From NCBI RefSeq assembly GCF_016755875.1, contig NZ_BNED01000005.1:6663501-6727500 (forward strand): a stretch of DNA of 64,000 nt. The letters run 5' to 3'. The translations under genes and the position numbers were made by a program. This document shows, piece after piece, positions 40,260-52,886 of the stretch. The notes beneath the pieces are model-generated. The model saw only the letters and a program-made list of their open reading frames with translations, had not been told where the DNA came from and ran no database searches. How positions within the stretch are numbered: position 1 is the stretch's first letter; every line of letters starts with the position of its first letter. This DNA comes from Streptomyces spororaveus. GTDB taxonomy: Bacteria > Actinomycetota > Actinomycetes > Streptomycetales > Streptomycetaceae.

Positions 40260-41507
40260 ATGACGTACATGGGCCGACGGGCACTGCTGGCCGGGGCCGT
40301 GGGGGTGATCGCCGCCGCCACGACCGGCCCGGCGGCCGCGGCGCCGCGGACTTCCGCGAGGACCCCCCGGGGGCGGGCCGGCGCCGCCGACTTCCGCGGG
40401 ATGTGGATCGCCTCCGTGTCGAACGTGGACTGGCCCTCCGAGAGCGGCCTCTCCGCGACGCGGCAGCGCGCGGAGCTGCTCGAACTCCTCGACACCGCGG
40501 TCGAGCGGCGCCTGGGCGCGGTGGTCCTCCAGGTCCGGCCGGCGGCGGACGCGTTCTGGCCCTCGAAGCTGGAGCCCTGGTCGCAGTGGCTGACCGGGGA
40601 GCAGGGGGTCGATCCCGGCTGGGACCCGCTGGGCACGGCCGTCAAGGAGGCGCACGCCCGCGGGCTGGAGCTGCACGCCTGGTTCAACCCGTACCGGGTG
40701 GCCAACCACACCGACCTGGACCGGCTGGCGGCCACCCACCCGGCGCGCCGCAACCCCGGCTGGACGGTGGAGTACGGCGGCAAGCTCTACTACAACCCCG
40801 GTCTGCCCGAGGTCCGGCGCTTCGTCCAGGACGCCATGTTCGACGCCGTCTCCCGTTACGCGCTGGACGCGGTGCACTGGGACGACTACTTCTACCCCTA
40901 CCCGGTGGAGGGGGAGTACTTCGACGACGACGAGGCCTTCGAGGAGTACGGAGAGGGCTTCAGCTCGCGCGCCGCCTGGCGCCGCGCCAACACCGACACC
41001 CTGGTCCGTGAGATGTCGGCGCGGCTGCGCGCGCTCCGGCCGGCGCCGCGCTTCGGGATCAGCCCGTTCGCCGTGTGGCGCAACTCCGACCGGGACCCGG
41101 CCGGTTCGCCGACGCGTGCGGGCCTCGGGACCTACGACGACCTGTACGCGGACACCCGCAAGTGGGTCCGGGAGGGCTGGATCGACTACATCGTGCCGCA
41201 GGCGTACTGGCACATCGGGCACCCGACCGCCGACTACGCCGACATCGTGCCCTGGTGGGCGCGGACCGTCGCCGGCACGGGCGTGGACCTGTACGTGGGG
41301 GAGGCCCTGTACCGCTGCGACGCGGACAGCCCGACCGAGGCCTGGCGCGATCCGGGCGAGCTGTCGAAGCACCTGCGGTTCGCGGCCGGCTACCCGGAGG
41401 TCCGCGGCCACGTCTACTTCTCGGCGAAGCAGGTGGCCGCGGATCCCAACGGTGCGATGGCCCGGGTGGTCGCCGACCACTACGGCACGGCGGCGTCCCG
41501 GCGCTGA
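40260..41507 (+). CDS. Tat-exported GH10-like (GHL10/DUF187) glycosidase-family protein
   Basis: A 415-residue secreted protein with a twin-arginine-type signal (MGRRALLAGAVGVIAAATTG, cleavage near AAAAPR). The (beta/alpha)8 barrel contains FRGMWIASVSNVDWPS, VVLQVRPAADAFWPSKLEPWS, HAWFNPYRVAN, DAVHWDDYFYPYP and FGISPFAVWRN. These are the signature strands of the glycosyl-hydrolase-like GHL10 group, whose members act on cell-wall or surface polysaccharides or are uncharacterised. The substrate is unknown. ATG 40260 has GTGGAG seven bases upstream; ATG 40269 is also possible. Confidence 0.85.
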   Translation: MTYMGRRALLAGAVGVIAAATTGPAAAAPRTSARTPRGRAGAADFRGMWIASVSNVDWPSESGLSATRQRAELLELLDTAVERRLGAVVLQVRPAADAFWPSKLEPWSQWLTGEQGVDPGWDPLGTAVKEAHARGLELHAWFNPYRVANHTDLDRLAATHPARRNPGWTVEYGGKLYYNPGLPEVRRFVQDAMFDAVSRYALDAVHWDDYFYPYPVEGEYFDDDEAFEEYGEGFSSRAAWRRANTDTLVREMSARLRALRPAPRFGISPFAVWRNSDRDPAGSPTRAGLGTYDDLYADTRKWVREGWIDYIVPQAYWHIGHPTADYADIVPWWARTVAGTGVDLYVGEALYRCDADSPTEAWRDPGELSKHLRFAAGYPEVRGHVYFSAKQVAADPNGAMARVVADHYGTAASRR

Positions 41508-41508
41508 T

Positions 41509-41706
41509 TCAGTGAGTGGGCTCTGAGGGGTGGCGGACCGTGCAGTCGGGTCCGGGAGCCATCAGTGCCTCGTGTCCGTCCTGGAAGCGGACCCGGTACG
41601 GGGGGGTTCCGTTCTCGCCCAGGACCTGGGTGATCTCGCCCACCTTGTCGTGCTGTCCTACGATCCTGCCGTGCTGCACCAGCTGGTCGCCCTCGGTCGC
41701 GCGCAT
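41509..41706 (-). CDS. DUF1918 domain protein
   Basis: A 65-residue protein with the DUF1918 core: GDQLVQHGRIVGQHDKVGEI, then PPYRVRFQDGHEALMAPGPD. It is a small SH3-like beta-barrel found across actinobacteria with no established function. ATG 41706 has GAGGAGG five bases upstream on its strand. It converges with the GHL10 gene, one base between stops. Confidence 0.85.
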   Translation of the reverse strand: MRATEGDQLVQHGRIVGQHDKVGEITQVLGENGTPPYRVRFQDGHEALMAPGPDCTVRHPSEPTH

Positions 41707-41763
41707 AACTGACCTCCTCGGTGGCGGTCCGATCCGGTGCTTGCAGTTTAGGTCGTCATGCGG

Positions 41764-42682
<919 letters not shown>

Positions 42683-42684
<2 letters not shown>

Positions 42685-44128
42685 GTACGAGCGTAGCAGT
42701 GTGGCGGAACTGGCCGAATCCCTGAGGTCGGAAATCAACCGCTACTCAATAGGTGGAAAGCTGCCGTCGAGCCGGGCTCTCGTCGAGCGCTACCGGGTCA
42801 GCCCCGTCACCGTCTCCCGGGCCCTCGCGCAGCTCGCCGCCGAAGGCCTCGTCGTCACCCGGCCCGGCGCGGGGGTCTTCCGCGCCGCACCGCGTACGGC
42901 GGCCGCCGCGCCCGGGGACACCTCCTGGCAGGAGGTCGCCCTCAGTGCCGAGGGGGCCGGGGAGATCGTCCCGCGCTCCGTCGACGCCACCGGAGTGCTG
43001 GGCTCGCTGGCCGCGCCCCCGACCGGGGTGATCGAGCTCAACTCCGGCTACCTGCACCACTCCCTGCAGCCCGAGCGGGCCATGGCGGCCGCGCTGGCCC
43101 GGGCCGGGCGACGGCCCGGAGCCTGGGGGCGGCCCCCTCTGGAGGGACTGCCCGAGCTGCGCGACTGGTTCGCCCGGGAGATCGGCGGCGCGGTCGTCGC
43201 CGCCGACGTACTGGTCACCGCGGGCGGGCAGAGCGCGCTGGCCACCGCCCTGCGGGCGCTCGCCCCGCCCGGGGCGCCGATCCTGGTGGAGTCCCCGACC
43301 TACCCCGGGCTGCTGGCCATCGCCCGGGCCTCCGGGTGCCGGCCCGTGCCCGTCCCGGTGGACGCCGAGGGGGTCCGGCCGGAGCTGCTGGCCGCCGCCT
43401 TCGAGGCCACCGGCGCGCGCGTGTTCGTATGCCAGCCGCTGTTCCAGAACCCGACCGGAGCGGTCCTGGCTCCGGGGCGCCGGGCCGAGGTGCTGCGCAT
43501 CGCGCGGGCCGCCGGGGCCTTCGTGGTCGAGGACGACTACGCCCGGGCCCTGGCCCACGAGGGCGCGGGTCCGCTGCCCGCGACCCTGGCCGCCGAGGAC
43601 GCGGACGGGGTCGTGGTACACGTCCGCTCGCTCACCAAGGCCACCTCGCCCAGCCTCCGGGTCGGCGCCCTGGCCGCCCGGGGCCCGGTGGTCGAGCGGC
43701 TGCGCGCCATCCAGATCGTGGACACCTTCTTCGTGTCCCGGCCGCTCCAGGAGGCCGCCCTGGAACTGGTCGGCGCGCCCGCCTGGCCGCGCCACCTGCG
43801 GACGGTGGCCGCCGAACTGCGCCACCGGCGGGACGTGCTCGCGGGCGCCCTGCGCCGCGAGCTGCCCGAACTGGAGCTGCCGTATCTGCCGTACGGCGGC
43901 TACCAGTTGTGGGTCCGGCCGACCGGGGGCGGCGACGACGCGGCCTTCGCCGCGGCCGCGCTGCGCGCCGGGGTGGCGGTGGCTCCCGGCCGCCCGTACT
44001 TCTGCGCGGAGCCGCCGGGCCCGCACGTCCGGCTGAGCTTCGCCGGGGTCTCCGGCCCCGGCGAACTGGTCGAGGCGGTGCAGCGGCTGCGGACCGGCCT
44101 GGCGGACGGCATCGGTCCGGACGCTTGA
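42683..44128 (+). CDS. MocR-type regulator (GntR HTH fused to PLP aminotransferase domain)
   Basis: A 481-residue fusion: GntR winged HTH (residues ~8-75, KLPSSRALVERYRVSPVTVSRAL), linker, then a fold-type I aminotransferase domain (~115-475) with the PLP lysine in RSLTKATSPSLRVG near residue 322 and the Arg-rich carboxylate site HVRLSFAG near the end. MocR proteins sense PLP or its amino-acid adduct and typically control an adjoining transporter or PLP gene. ATG 42683 overlaps the divergent EamA start; GTG 42701 is a shorter alternative. A TATTCT -10-like element ends eight bases before ATG. Confidence 0.88.
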
Positions 44129-44159
44129 CCCGGTGCGGTATGCGGATCACCATCGCCGC

Positions 44160-44735
44160 ATGCATGTTCGGGTTTCGCTCGTCGCCGCAGCCCGTAGTTC
44201 CTCGCTGCTCGCCGAGCGCTTCGACGACGACCGCCCGCTGGACGGAGCCGGCTGGCGGTCGGTGGAGTCCGCCGCGCAGGGCCTCGTACCCCTGGGCGCG
44301 GCCGAGCTGCGCTACTGCTCGCCGACCCCCCGCAGCCGTGCCACGGGCGAGGCCCTCGGGTACGCGCCCCTGGCGCAGCCCGCGCTGCGCGAGTGCGACA
44401 TGGGCCGCTGGCGGGGGCTGACCCTGGCCGAGGTGACCGCCCACGAGCCCGGGGCGGTGGACCTGTGGCTCAGTGATCCGCGGTCCGCGCCGCACGGGGG
44501 CGAGTCCCTGCTCGCCTTCATCTCCCGGATCGGCGGCTGGCTCGACACCCGGCCGGCCGACGACGGGGGCGCGATCGTGGCGGTGGCGGAGCCCTCGGTG
44601 GTCCGGGCGGCCCTGGTGTACGCCCTGAAGGCGCCCCCGCTGACCTACTGGAACGTGGACGTCCGGCCGTTGTCCACGATGACCCTCACGGGCTGGTCCG
44701 GCCAGTGGCACCTCTGTCTGCAGGCCCCGGCGTAA
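44160..44735 (+). CDS. histidine phosphatase family protein with degenerate active site
   Basis: A 191-residue protein with the phosphoglycerate-mutase-like fold: SPTPRSRATGEALG near 54-67, RECDMGRWRGLT near 77-88 and PHGGESLLAF near 111-120. The first catalytic RHG is missing (LVAAARSSSL at 7-16), and the second His region reads VAEPSVVRA with Glu144 in place of His. Catalysis by the usual phosphohistidine mechanism is therefore unlikely. The remaining Arg/Ser and Glu78 are retained, so a binding or scaffold role is possible. ATG 44160 is the start. It follows MocR by 31 bases. Confidence 0.78.
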   Translation: MHVRVSLVAAARSSSLLAERFDDDRPLDGAGWRSVESAAQGLVPLGAAELRYCSPTPRSRATGEALGYAPLAQPALRECDMGRWRGLTLAEVTAHEPGAVDLWLSDPRSAPHGGESLLAFISRIGGWLDTRPADDGGAIVAVAEPSVVRAALVYALKAPPLTYWNVDVRPLSTMTLTGWSGQWHLCLQAPA

Positions 44736-44775
44736 ACCGGTCGAGAGGATCGGGACACCCCCTTAACCTGCGGGA

Positions 44776-45549
44776 ATGACCGAGATACGCATCAGCACGC
44801 TCGCCGGGCGTCCCGAACTGGCGGACCGGCTGGGGGACATGGACGACCCCTGGCCCGACTTCGCCACCCATGACGCCCTCGCCCGGCTGCTGTACCCGCG
44901 GATGACGGCCGAGCTCGCGGACTACGTCCTCGTCGCCACGGACGGGGACGCGGTGGTCGCCCGCGGCTACAGCGTGCCCTTCGCCCTGCACACGGCCGGC
45001 CGCGACGGGGTGCTGCCCGCGCAGGGCTGGGACGGCGTGCTCATGTGGGCCTTCTCCGACCTGCGCCGCGGGGTGCGGCCCGACACGGTGAGCGCGATCG
45101 AGATCACCGTGGCGCGCGACCGGCAGGGCGAGGGGCTCTCCGGGCTCATGCTGGCCGCGATGCGGGACAACGCCCGGGCCCGGGGCTTCGCCGAGGTGGT
45201 GGCGCCGGTCCGGCCCAGCGGAAAGCCGGCCGAGCCGGACACTCCGATCCACGAGTACGCGTACCGGACCCGGGGGGACGGCCTCCCGTACGACCCGTGG
45301 CTGCGCGTCCACGTCCGCGCGGGCGGGGTCGTCGACTCGGTGGCGCCGCTGTCGATGACGATCACCGGCTCGCTCGGCCAGTGGCGCGAGTGGACCGGCC
45401 TGCCCTTCGACGCCGCCGGGCCCGTGCGCGTACCGGGCGCCCTGGTGCCCGTGCGGTGCGAGCCGGAGCAGGGCTATGCGGTCTATGTGGAGCCGAACGT
45501 ATGGGTCAGGCACCGGCTCGCCGACGGGGCGGCATCCGGCACCCCCTAG
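44776..45549 (+). CDS. GNAT-family N-acetyltransferase-like protein
   Basis: A 257-residue protein whose central region (~95-165) carries the GNAT acetyl-CoA fold: AIEITVARDRQGEGLSGLMLAAM with the RxxGxG-like pyrophosphate loop RQGEGL. The N-terminal and C-terminal extensions (PYDPWLRVHVRAGG, WREWTGLPFDAAG) are conserved-looking but unassigned. The acceptor substrate is unknown. ATG 44776 lacks a strong ribosome site (CTGCGGGA upstream). It precedes the arg cluster, and its function is probably unrelated. Confidence 0.72.
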   Translation: MTEIRISTLAGRPELADRLGDMDDPWPDFATHDALARLLYPRMTAELADYVLVATDGDAVVARGYSVPFALHTAGRDGVLPAQGWDGVLMWAFSDLRRGVRPDTVSAIEITVARDRQGEGLSGLMLAAMRDNARARGFAEVVAPVRPSGKPAEPDTPIHEYAYRTRGDGLPYDPWLRVHVRAGGVVDSVAPLSMTITGSLGQWREWTGLPFDAAGPVRVPGALVPVRCEPEQGYAVYVEPNVWVRHRLADGAASGTP

Positions 45550-45710
45550 GGGACGCCCCGCCGCCCGGGCCGGGGGCTCACGGCGCCCGGGCCGGTCGCG
45601 GCCCACGCTACTGGCGGAATCGCCGCCGGGGCCGGGTCTTTCCTGCTAGACATCCTCCTGGAGGCGCCGCGTGCCGGATCCTCCGCTGAGGCCCTCCCGG
45701 GATCGAAGCA

Positions 45711-47957
<2,247 letters not shown>

Positions 47958-47961
<4 letters not shown>

Positions 47962-48902
47962 GCGACGAGAAGACCGGCCAGCCCGGCACCTCCGGCGGCA
48001 CCGCCCGCAAGCACACCGCCCTGCCCAAGGCGCAGATCCTCATCGAGGCCCTGCCGTGGCTCACCCGCCACAACGGCAAGGTCGTCGTCATCAAGTTCGG
48101 CGGCAACGCCATGATCGACGAGGACCTCAAGGCCGCCTTCGCCCAGGACGTGGTCTTCCTGCGCCAGGCCGGGCTGAAGCCGGTCGTCGTGCACGGCGGC
48201 GGCCCCCAGATCAACGCCCAGCTCGACAAGCAGGGCCTGGTCAGCGAGTTCAAGGCGGGGCTGCGCGTCACGACCCCGGAGGCCATGGACGTCGTACGGA
48301 TGGTCCTGGCGGGCCACGTCCAGCGCGAGCTGGTCGGTCTGCTCAACCAGCACGGGCCGCTCGCCGTCGGCATGACCGGCGAGGACGCCCGCACGATCAT
48401 CGCGAGCAAGCACAGCCCGGAGATCGACGGCGAGGTCATCGACATCGGCCGGGTCGGGGAGATCACCTCCATCGACACCGGCGCCATCGAGGCCCTCCTG
48501 GAGGACGGCCGGATCCCGGTCATCTCCTCCATCGCGGGCAGCGCCGACGACCACCACGTCTACAACGTCAACGCCGACACGGCGGCCGCGGCGCTCGCCG
48601 CCGCCCTGGGCGCCGAGACGCTGATGGTCCTCACCGACGTCGAAGGCCTGTACGCGGACTGGCCGCACAGCGACGAGGTCATCAGCAAGCTCACCGTCAG
48701 CGAGCTGGAGAAGCTGCTGCCCGAGCTGTCCAGCGGCATGGTGCCCAAGATGGAGGGCTGCCTGCACGCCGTGCGCAACGGCGTGAACACCGCCCGCGTG
48801 CTCGACGGGCGGGTCCAGCACTCGATCCTGCTGGAGATCTTCACCGACTCCGGCATCGGCACGATGGTCGTGCCCGACCACCAGTCAGGGGGAACGCGAT
48901 GA
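47958..48902 (+). CDS. argB: acetylglutamate kinase
   Basis: A 314-residue amino-acid kinase phosphorylating N-acetylglutamate. KFGGNAM near residues 45-51, [10 protein letters not shown] near 80-89 and the LTDVEGLY strand are present. An N-terminal helix ([17 protein letters not shown]) resembles that of arginine-sensitive hexameric NAGKs, which suggests feedback inhibition by arginine. ATG 47958 overlaps the argJ stop (ATGA). Confidence 0.96.
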
Positions 48903-50104
48903 CGAAGGGCACCGGCAACCAGGAGTACGGCGCACGCTGGCAGGGGGCGCTGACCGACAACTACGGCACCCCCGCGGTCGCGCTCGTACGCGGTGAGGGC
49001 GCCCAGGTGTGGGACGCCGACGGGAAGCAGTACACCGACTTCGTCGGCGGCATCGCGGTCAACGCCCTCGGGCACGCCCACCCGGCGATCGTGGCGGCCG
49101 TGACCGAGCAGATCTCCACCCTCGGCCACGTCTCCAACCTCTACATCTCCGAGCCGGTCGTCGCGCTCGGCGAGCGGCTGCTCCAGCTCTTCGGCCGCCC
49201 CGGCAAGGTCTTCTTCTGCAACTCGGGCGCCGAGTCCATCGAGGCCGCCTTCAAGATCGGCCGGCTGACCGGGCGGACCCACATGGTCGCCACCGACGGC
49301 GGCTTCCACGGCCGGACCATGGGCGCCCTCGCGCTCACCGGCCAGCCGAAGAAGCAGGAGCCCTTCCGGCCGCTGCCGGGCGACGTCACGCACGTCCCCT
49401 ACGGTGACGTCGAGGCCCTGCGGGCCGCCGTCACCGAGGAGACCGCCCTCGTCGTCATCGAGCCGATCCAGGGCGAGAACGGCGTGGTCGTACCCCCCGC
49501 CGGATACCTGACGGCCGCCCGCGAGATCACCCGCGCCACCGGCACCCTGCTCGTCCTCGACGAGGTCCAGACCGGCATCGGCCGGTGCGGCCAGTGGTTC
49601 GAGCACCAGGCCCACGAGGACGTCGAACCCGACATCGTCACCCTCGCCAAGGGGCTGGGCGGCGGTCTGCCCATCGGCGCGGTGGTCGCCTTCGGCCCCG
49701 TCGCCGACCTGCTCCGGCCGGGCCAGCACGGCACCACCTTCGGCGGGAACCCGGTCGCCTGCGCGGCCGGCCTCGCCGTCATCGACACGATCGCCACGGG
49801 CGGGCTGCTCGACCAGGTCAAGGACCGGGGCGAGCGGCTGCGCTCCGGCGTCGAGGGCACGGGCCACGCCCTGGTCTCCCACGTACGGGGCTCGGGACTG
49901 CTGCTGGGTATCGTGCTCACCGAGCCGCTCGCAGCCCGGGTGCAGCAGGCGGCTCAGGATGCCGGCTTCCTGGTCAACGCGCCCGCCCCCGACGTCGTAC
50001 GGCTCATGCCCCCGTACGTACTCACCGAGGCCGAGGCGGACGCGTTCGTCCGGGCCCTGCCCGGCATCCTTGACGCAGCAGGCGGGGACGGATCCGGAGA
50101 ATGA
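48899..50104 (+). CDS. argD: acetylornithine aminotransferase
   Basis: A 401-residue class III PLP aminotransferase converting acetylglutamate semialdehyde to acetylornithine. The [16 protein letters not shown] start, [15 protein letters not shown] phosphate site, [10 protein letters not shown] and PLP Lys251 in [13 protein letters not shown] are all intact. ATG 48899 overlaps the argB stop by four bases. Confidence 0.95.
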   Translation: MTKGTGNQEYGARWQGALTDNYGTPAVALVRGEGAQVWDADGKQYTDFVGGIAVNALGHAHPAIVAAVTEQISTLGHVSNLYISEPVVALGERLLQLFGRPGKVFFCNSGAESIEAAFKIGRLTGRTHMVATDGGFHGRTMGALALTGQPKKQEPFRPLPGDVTHVPYGDVEALRAAVTEETALVVIEPIQGENGVVVPPAGYLTAAREITRATGTLLVLDEVQTGIGRCGQWFEHQAHEDVEPDIVTLAKGLGGGLPIGAVVAFGPVADLLRPGQHGTTFGGNPVACAAGLAVIDTIATGGLLDQVKDRGERLRSGVEGTGHALVSHVRGSGLLLGIVLTEPLAARVQQAAQDAGFLVNAPAPDVVRLMPPYVLTEAEADAFVRALPGILDAAGGDGSGE

Positions 50105-50111
50105 GACGACG

Positions 50112-50648
50112 ATGAGTCAGGCGCAGGACAACGAGCAAGGCGGCCAGGCCGTCCCGCAGACCCGCACCGCGCGTCACCGCCGGATCGTGGACATCCTCAA
50201 CCGGCAGCCGGTCCGCTCCCAGAGCCAGCTGGCCAAGCTGCTCGCCGACGACGGGCTGAGCGTCACCCAGGCGACGCTCTCGCGCGACCTCGACGAGCTG
50301 GGCGCGGTGAAGATCCGCAACACCGGGGGCGAGCTGATCTACGCGGTACCCAGCGAGGGCGGCTTCCGCACCCCGCAGGCACCGCTCGGCGAGTCCGCGA
50401 AGGAGGAGCGCATGCGGCGCCTCTCCGGGGAACTGCTGATCTCGGCGGAGGCCTCCGCGAACCTCGTGGTCCTGCGCACCCCGCCGGGGGCGGCCCAGTT
50501 CCTCGCCTCGGCGATCGACCAGGCCGAACTCCGCGCGATCCTCGGCACGATCGCGGGCGACGACACCCTGATGCTGATCAGCCGGGACCCGGCGGGCGGC
50601 CAGGCCCTCGCCGACCACCTGCTGCGGCTGGCGCAGAAGGAGGGCTGA
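50112..50648 (+). CDS. argR: arginine repressor
   Basis: A 178-residue ArgR with N-terminal winged HTH (residues ~18-85, [32 protein letters not shown]) and a C-terminal hexamerisation/arginine-binding domain containing [12 protein letters not shown]. With arginine it binds ARG boxes; two are visible in this window (before argC and argG). It is last in argCJBDR, 7 bases after argD, so it is autoregulated with the operon. Confidence 0.95.
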   Translation: MSQAQDNEQGGQAVPQTRTARHRRIVDILNRQPVRSQSQLAKLLADDGLSVTQATLSRDLDELGAVKIRNTGGELIYAVPSEGGFRTPQAPLGESAKEERMRRLSGELLISAEASANLVVLRTPPGAAQFLASAIDQAELRAILGTIAGDDTLMLISRDPAGGQALADHLLRLAQKEG

Positions 50649-50655
50649 GCGCGGG

Positions 50656-50700
50656 GGGCGTCCGGGGCGCGCCGGAATTCCGGTGCGGGCCCCGGCGCCC
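50656..50700 (+). terminator. terminator after argR
   Basis: GGGCGTCCGGGG (50656-50667) pairs with CCCCGGCGCCC (50690-50700) apart from a one-base bulge. The loop contains the palindrome CCGGAATTCCGG. Confidence 0.55.
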
Positions 50701-50718
50701 GCGGCATAGCCTCGGGGC

Positions 50719-51621
50719 GTGCTCCAACTCGTCCTCGCGCTCTCGGTGTCCGTCGTCACCGTCGCCGTCTACGGGCCCGTCGCCCTGCGGTGGCGGCGCC
50801 GGACGCTGGTCCGGCGCGAGACGCTCCGGCTCGTCGCCTCCGTCCGGCTGGAGCCCTACCACGCCGCCCTGCTGCGGAACGAGGCGACGGCGTCGGCGGC
50901 CGCCGAACTCGTCCTCGCCGGGTACCTCCGGATCGACGGGGAGGGGGCGGCGTTCCTGACCGAGGAGGGCCGCGACCCCGGCCGGACGCCCGCGCACCCG
51001 CTGCCCGCCGCCCTGCTGGAGGCCGTACGCCGGCACGATCCCGAGCCCGTGTCGATCGGCTGGATCGACCGGTGCGACGAGGAGTACGCGGCGCGGCGCG
51101 GCGCGTACGCCGGCGAACGGGACGCCCTGCTGCCCGCTCTCCCGCGGATGCCGGACGGCGAGGGGAACAGGCTGCTGGCCTGCTGCGGCTGTGTGGGCAT
51201 CGTCCTGGTGATGTTCTTCTGGAGCATCGCGGGCGTGCTGCTGCTGGCCGAGCGCCCGCACGGCGTACGGGAATGGGCCTGCGCCGCGGTGGCGGCCCTG
51301 GGCCTGGCCGCACTGGCGTCCGCCGAGAAGGCGGGCAGGGTGGTCCGGGAACGGACGGAGTGCGGCGACCCGCTGGGCGACCTCGCCCGCGCCCAGCCGC
51401 ACCCGGCCTTCGCGGCGCTGGACGAACAGCGGCGACTCCTCGTCCTGCGGAGCATCGCGGACTACTACCGGTGGCAAGGCGCGGACCGGGTCGTCGTGGA
51501 AGCGGAGCACGACGACGACGAGGACGACGAGTGGCTGGACGACAAGGTCTGGTGGGAGGACGCGTACGAGTACCGGGCCGCCGACGAGGACGAGCCCGGG
51601 GCCCGGCCTAGTAGCGGGTGA
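50719..51621 (+). CDS. TIGR04222-like membrane protein
   Basis: A 300-residue protein: one N-terminal transmembrane helix (~2-20), a soluble ~120-residue region with EATASAAAELVLAGYLRIDGEG (a winged-helix-like segment seen in TIGR04222 proteins), and two further helices (~155-195, LVMFFWSIAGVLLLAE, AAVAALGLAALASA). The C-terminal tail is strongly acidic (EHDDDEDDEWLDD). Function unknown. GTG 50719 lies 17 bases after the argR terminator. Its 3' end overlaps the convergent L,D-transpeptidase gene by 14 bases. Confidence 0.7.
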   Translation: MLQLVLALSVSVVTVAVYGPVALRWRRRTLVRRETLRLVASVRLEPYHAALLRNEATASAAAELVLAGYLRIDGEGAAFLTEEGRDPGRTPAHPLPAALLEAVRRHDPEPVSIGWIDRCDEEYAARRGAYAGERDALLPALPRMPDGEGNRLLACCGCVGIVLVMFFWSIAGVLLLAERPHGVREWACAAVAALGLAALASAEKAGRVVRERTECGDPLGDLARAQPHPAFAALDEQRRLLVLRSIADYYRWQGADRVVVEAEHDDDEDDEWLDDKVWWEDAYEYRAADEDEPGARPSSG

Positions 51622-52297
51622 CGGCGAGCGGCCCCTCCTGCGTACCGATCGCGATGTGCGGACGGCGGCGCGGGTCCGCCCAGCGCAGGATCGCCCGCAT
51701 GGCCCGCTCGGGCACGGACACGCAACCGGCCGTCGCGCCCTTGCCGTTGACGTGCAGGAAGATCCCGGCGCCCCGGCCGCGTACGGGCCGGTCGTAGTTG
51801 AAGGCGATCACCAGCGCGTGCGCGTACTGCTTCTCGTACGTCACCAGGTGCTCGGCCTCGCCCGGCGCGCAGTCCGCGGGCAGCGGCTCCACCCAGCGGT
51901 TGTAGTGGGCGGACGCGTTGTCCTGGCACCACCAGGAGTCGCGGTTCACCCGCCGGTAGAGGTGGTCCGTGCCGGCCGGTGCCCGCCGGATCCCGAAGGC
52001 GTAGGGGAGTGCGTAGAGGCCCGTGGGCGTCGTGTTCGTGCCCTGGGTCCGGGTCGTGCCCTCGGTCAGACCGTTCGCCCCGAAGCGGGCGGGCGCGCTC
52101 CCGGCCCGGTGCCAGCGCCCCGCCCACCGCTCCCACCAGATCACCTGGCCGGTCGTGGATCCGGACACGGGTGCGACGGCGGTGATCAGCTGACTTCCGC
52201 CGCCGGTGTCGGCGAGACGGTCGGGCAGGGGCGCGGGTCCCCGGGGGAGCAGGGCGGCGACGACAGTGACGACAGTGACTACAGCGGTACGCAGCAC
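51608..52297 (-). CDS. exported L,D-transpeptidase-like (YkuD) protein
   Basis: A 229-residue secreted protein. The short hydrophobic N-terminus (residues ~4-17) resembles a signal peptide or anchor. The YkuD catalytic motif HVNGKGATAGCVSVP at 182-196 has His182 and nucleophile Cys192. Preceding strands (TTPTGLYALPYAFG) match the family. Such enzymes form 3-3 crosslinks or attach proteins to peptidoglycan. GTG 52297 is the start. It overlaps the preceding convergent gene and follows the flavoprotein gene on the same strand by three bases. Confidence 0.85.
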   Translation of the reverse strand: MLRTAVVTVVTVVAALLPRGPAPLPDRLADTGGGSQLITAVAPVSGSTTGQVIWWERWAGRWHRAGSAPARFGANGLTEGTTRTQGTNTTPTGLYALPYAFGIRRAPAGTDHLYRRVNRDSWWCQDNASAHYNRWVEPLPADCAPGEAEHLVTYEKQYAHALVIAFNYDRPVRGRGAGIFLHVNGKGATAGCVSVPERAMRAILRWADPRRRPHIAIGTQEGPLAVTRY

Positions 52298-52300
52298 ATG

Positions 52301-52882
<582 letters not shown>

Positions 52883-52886
52883 GGGA

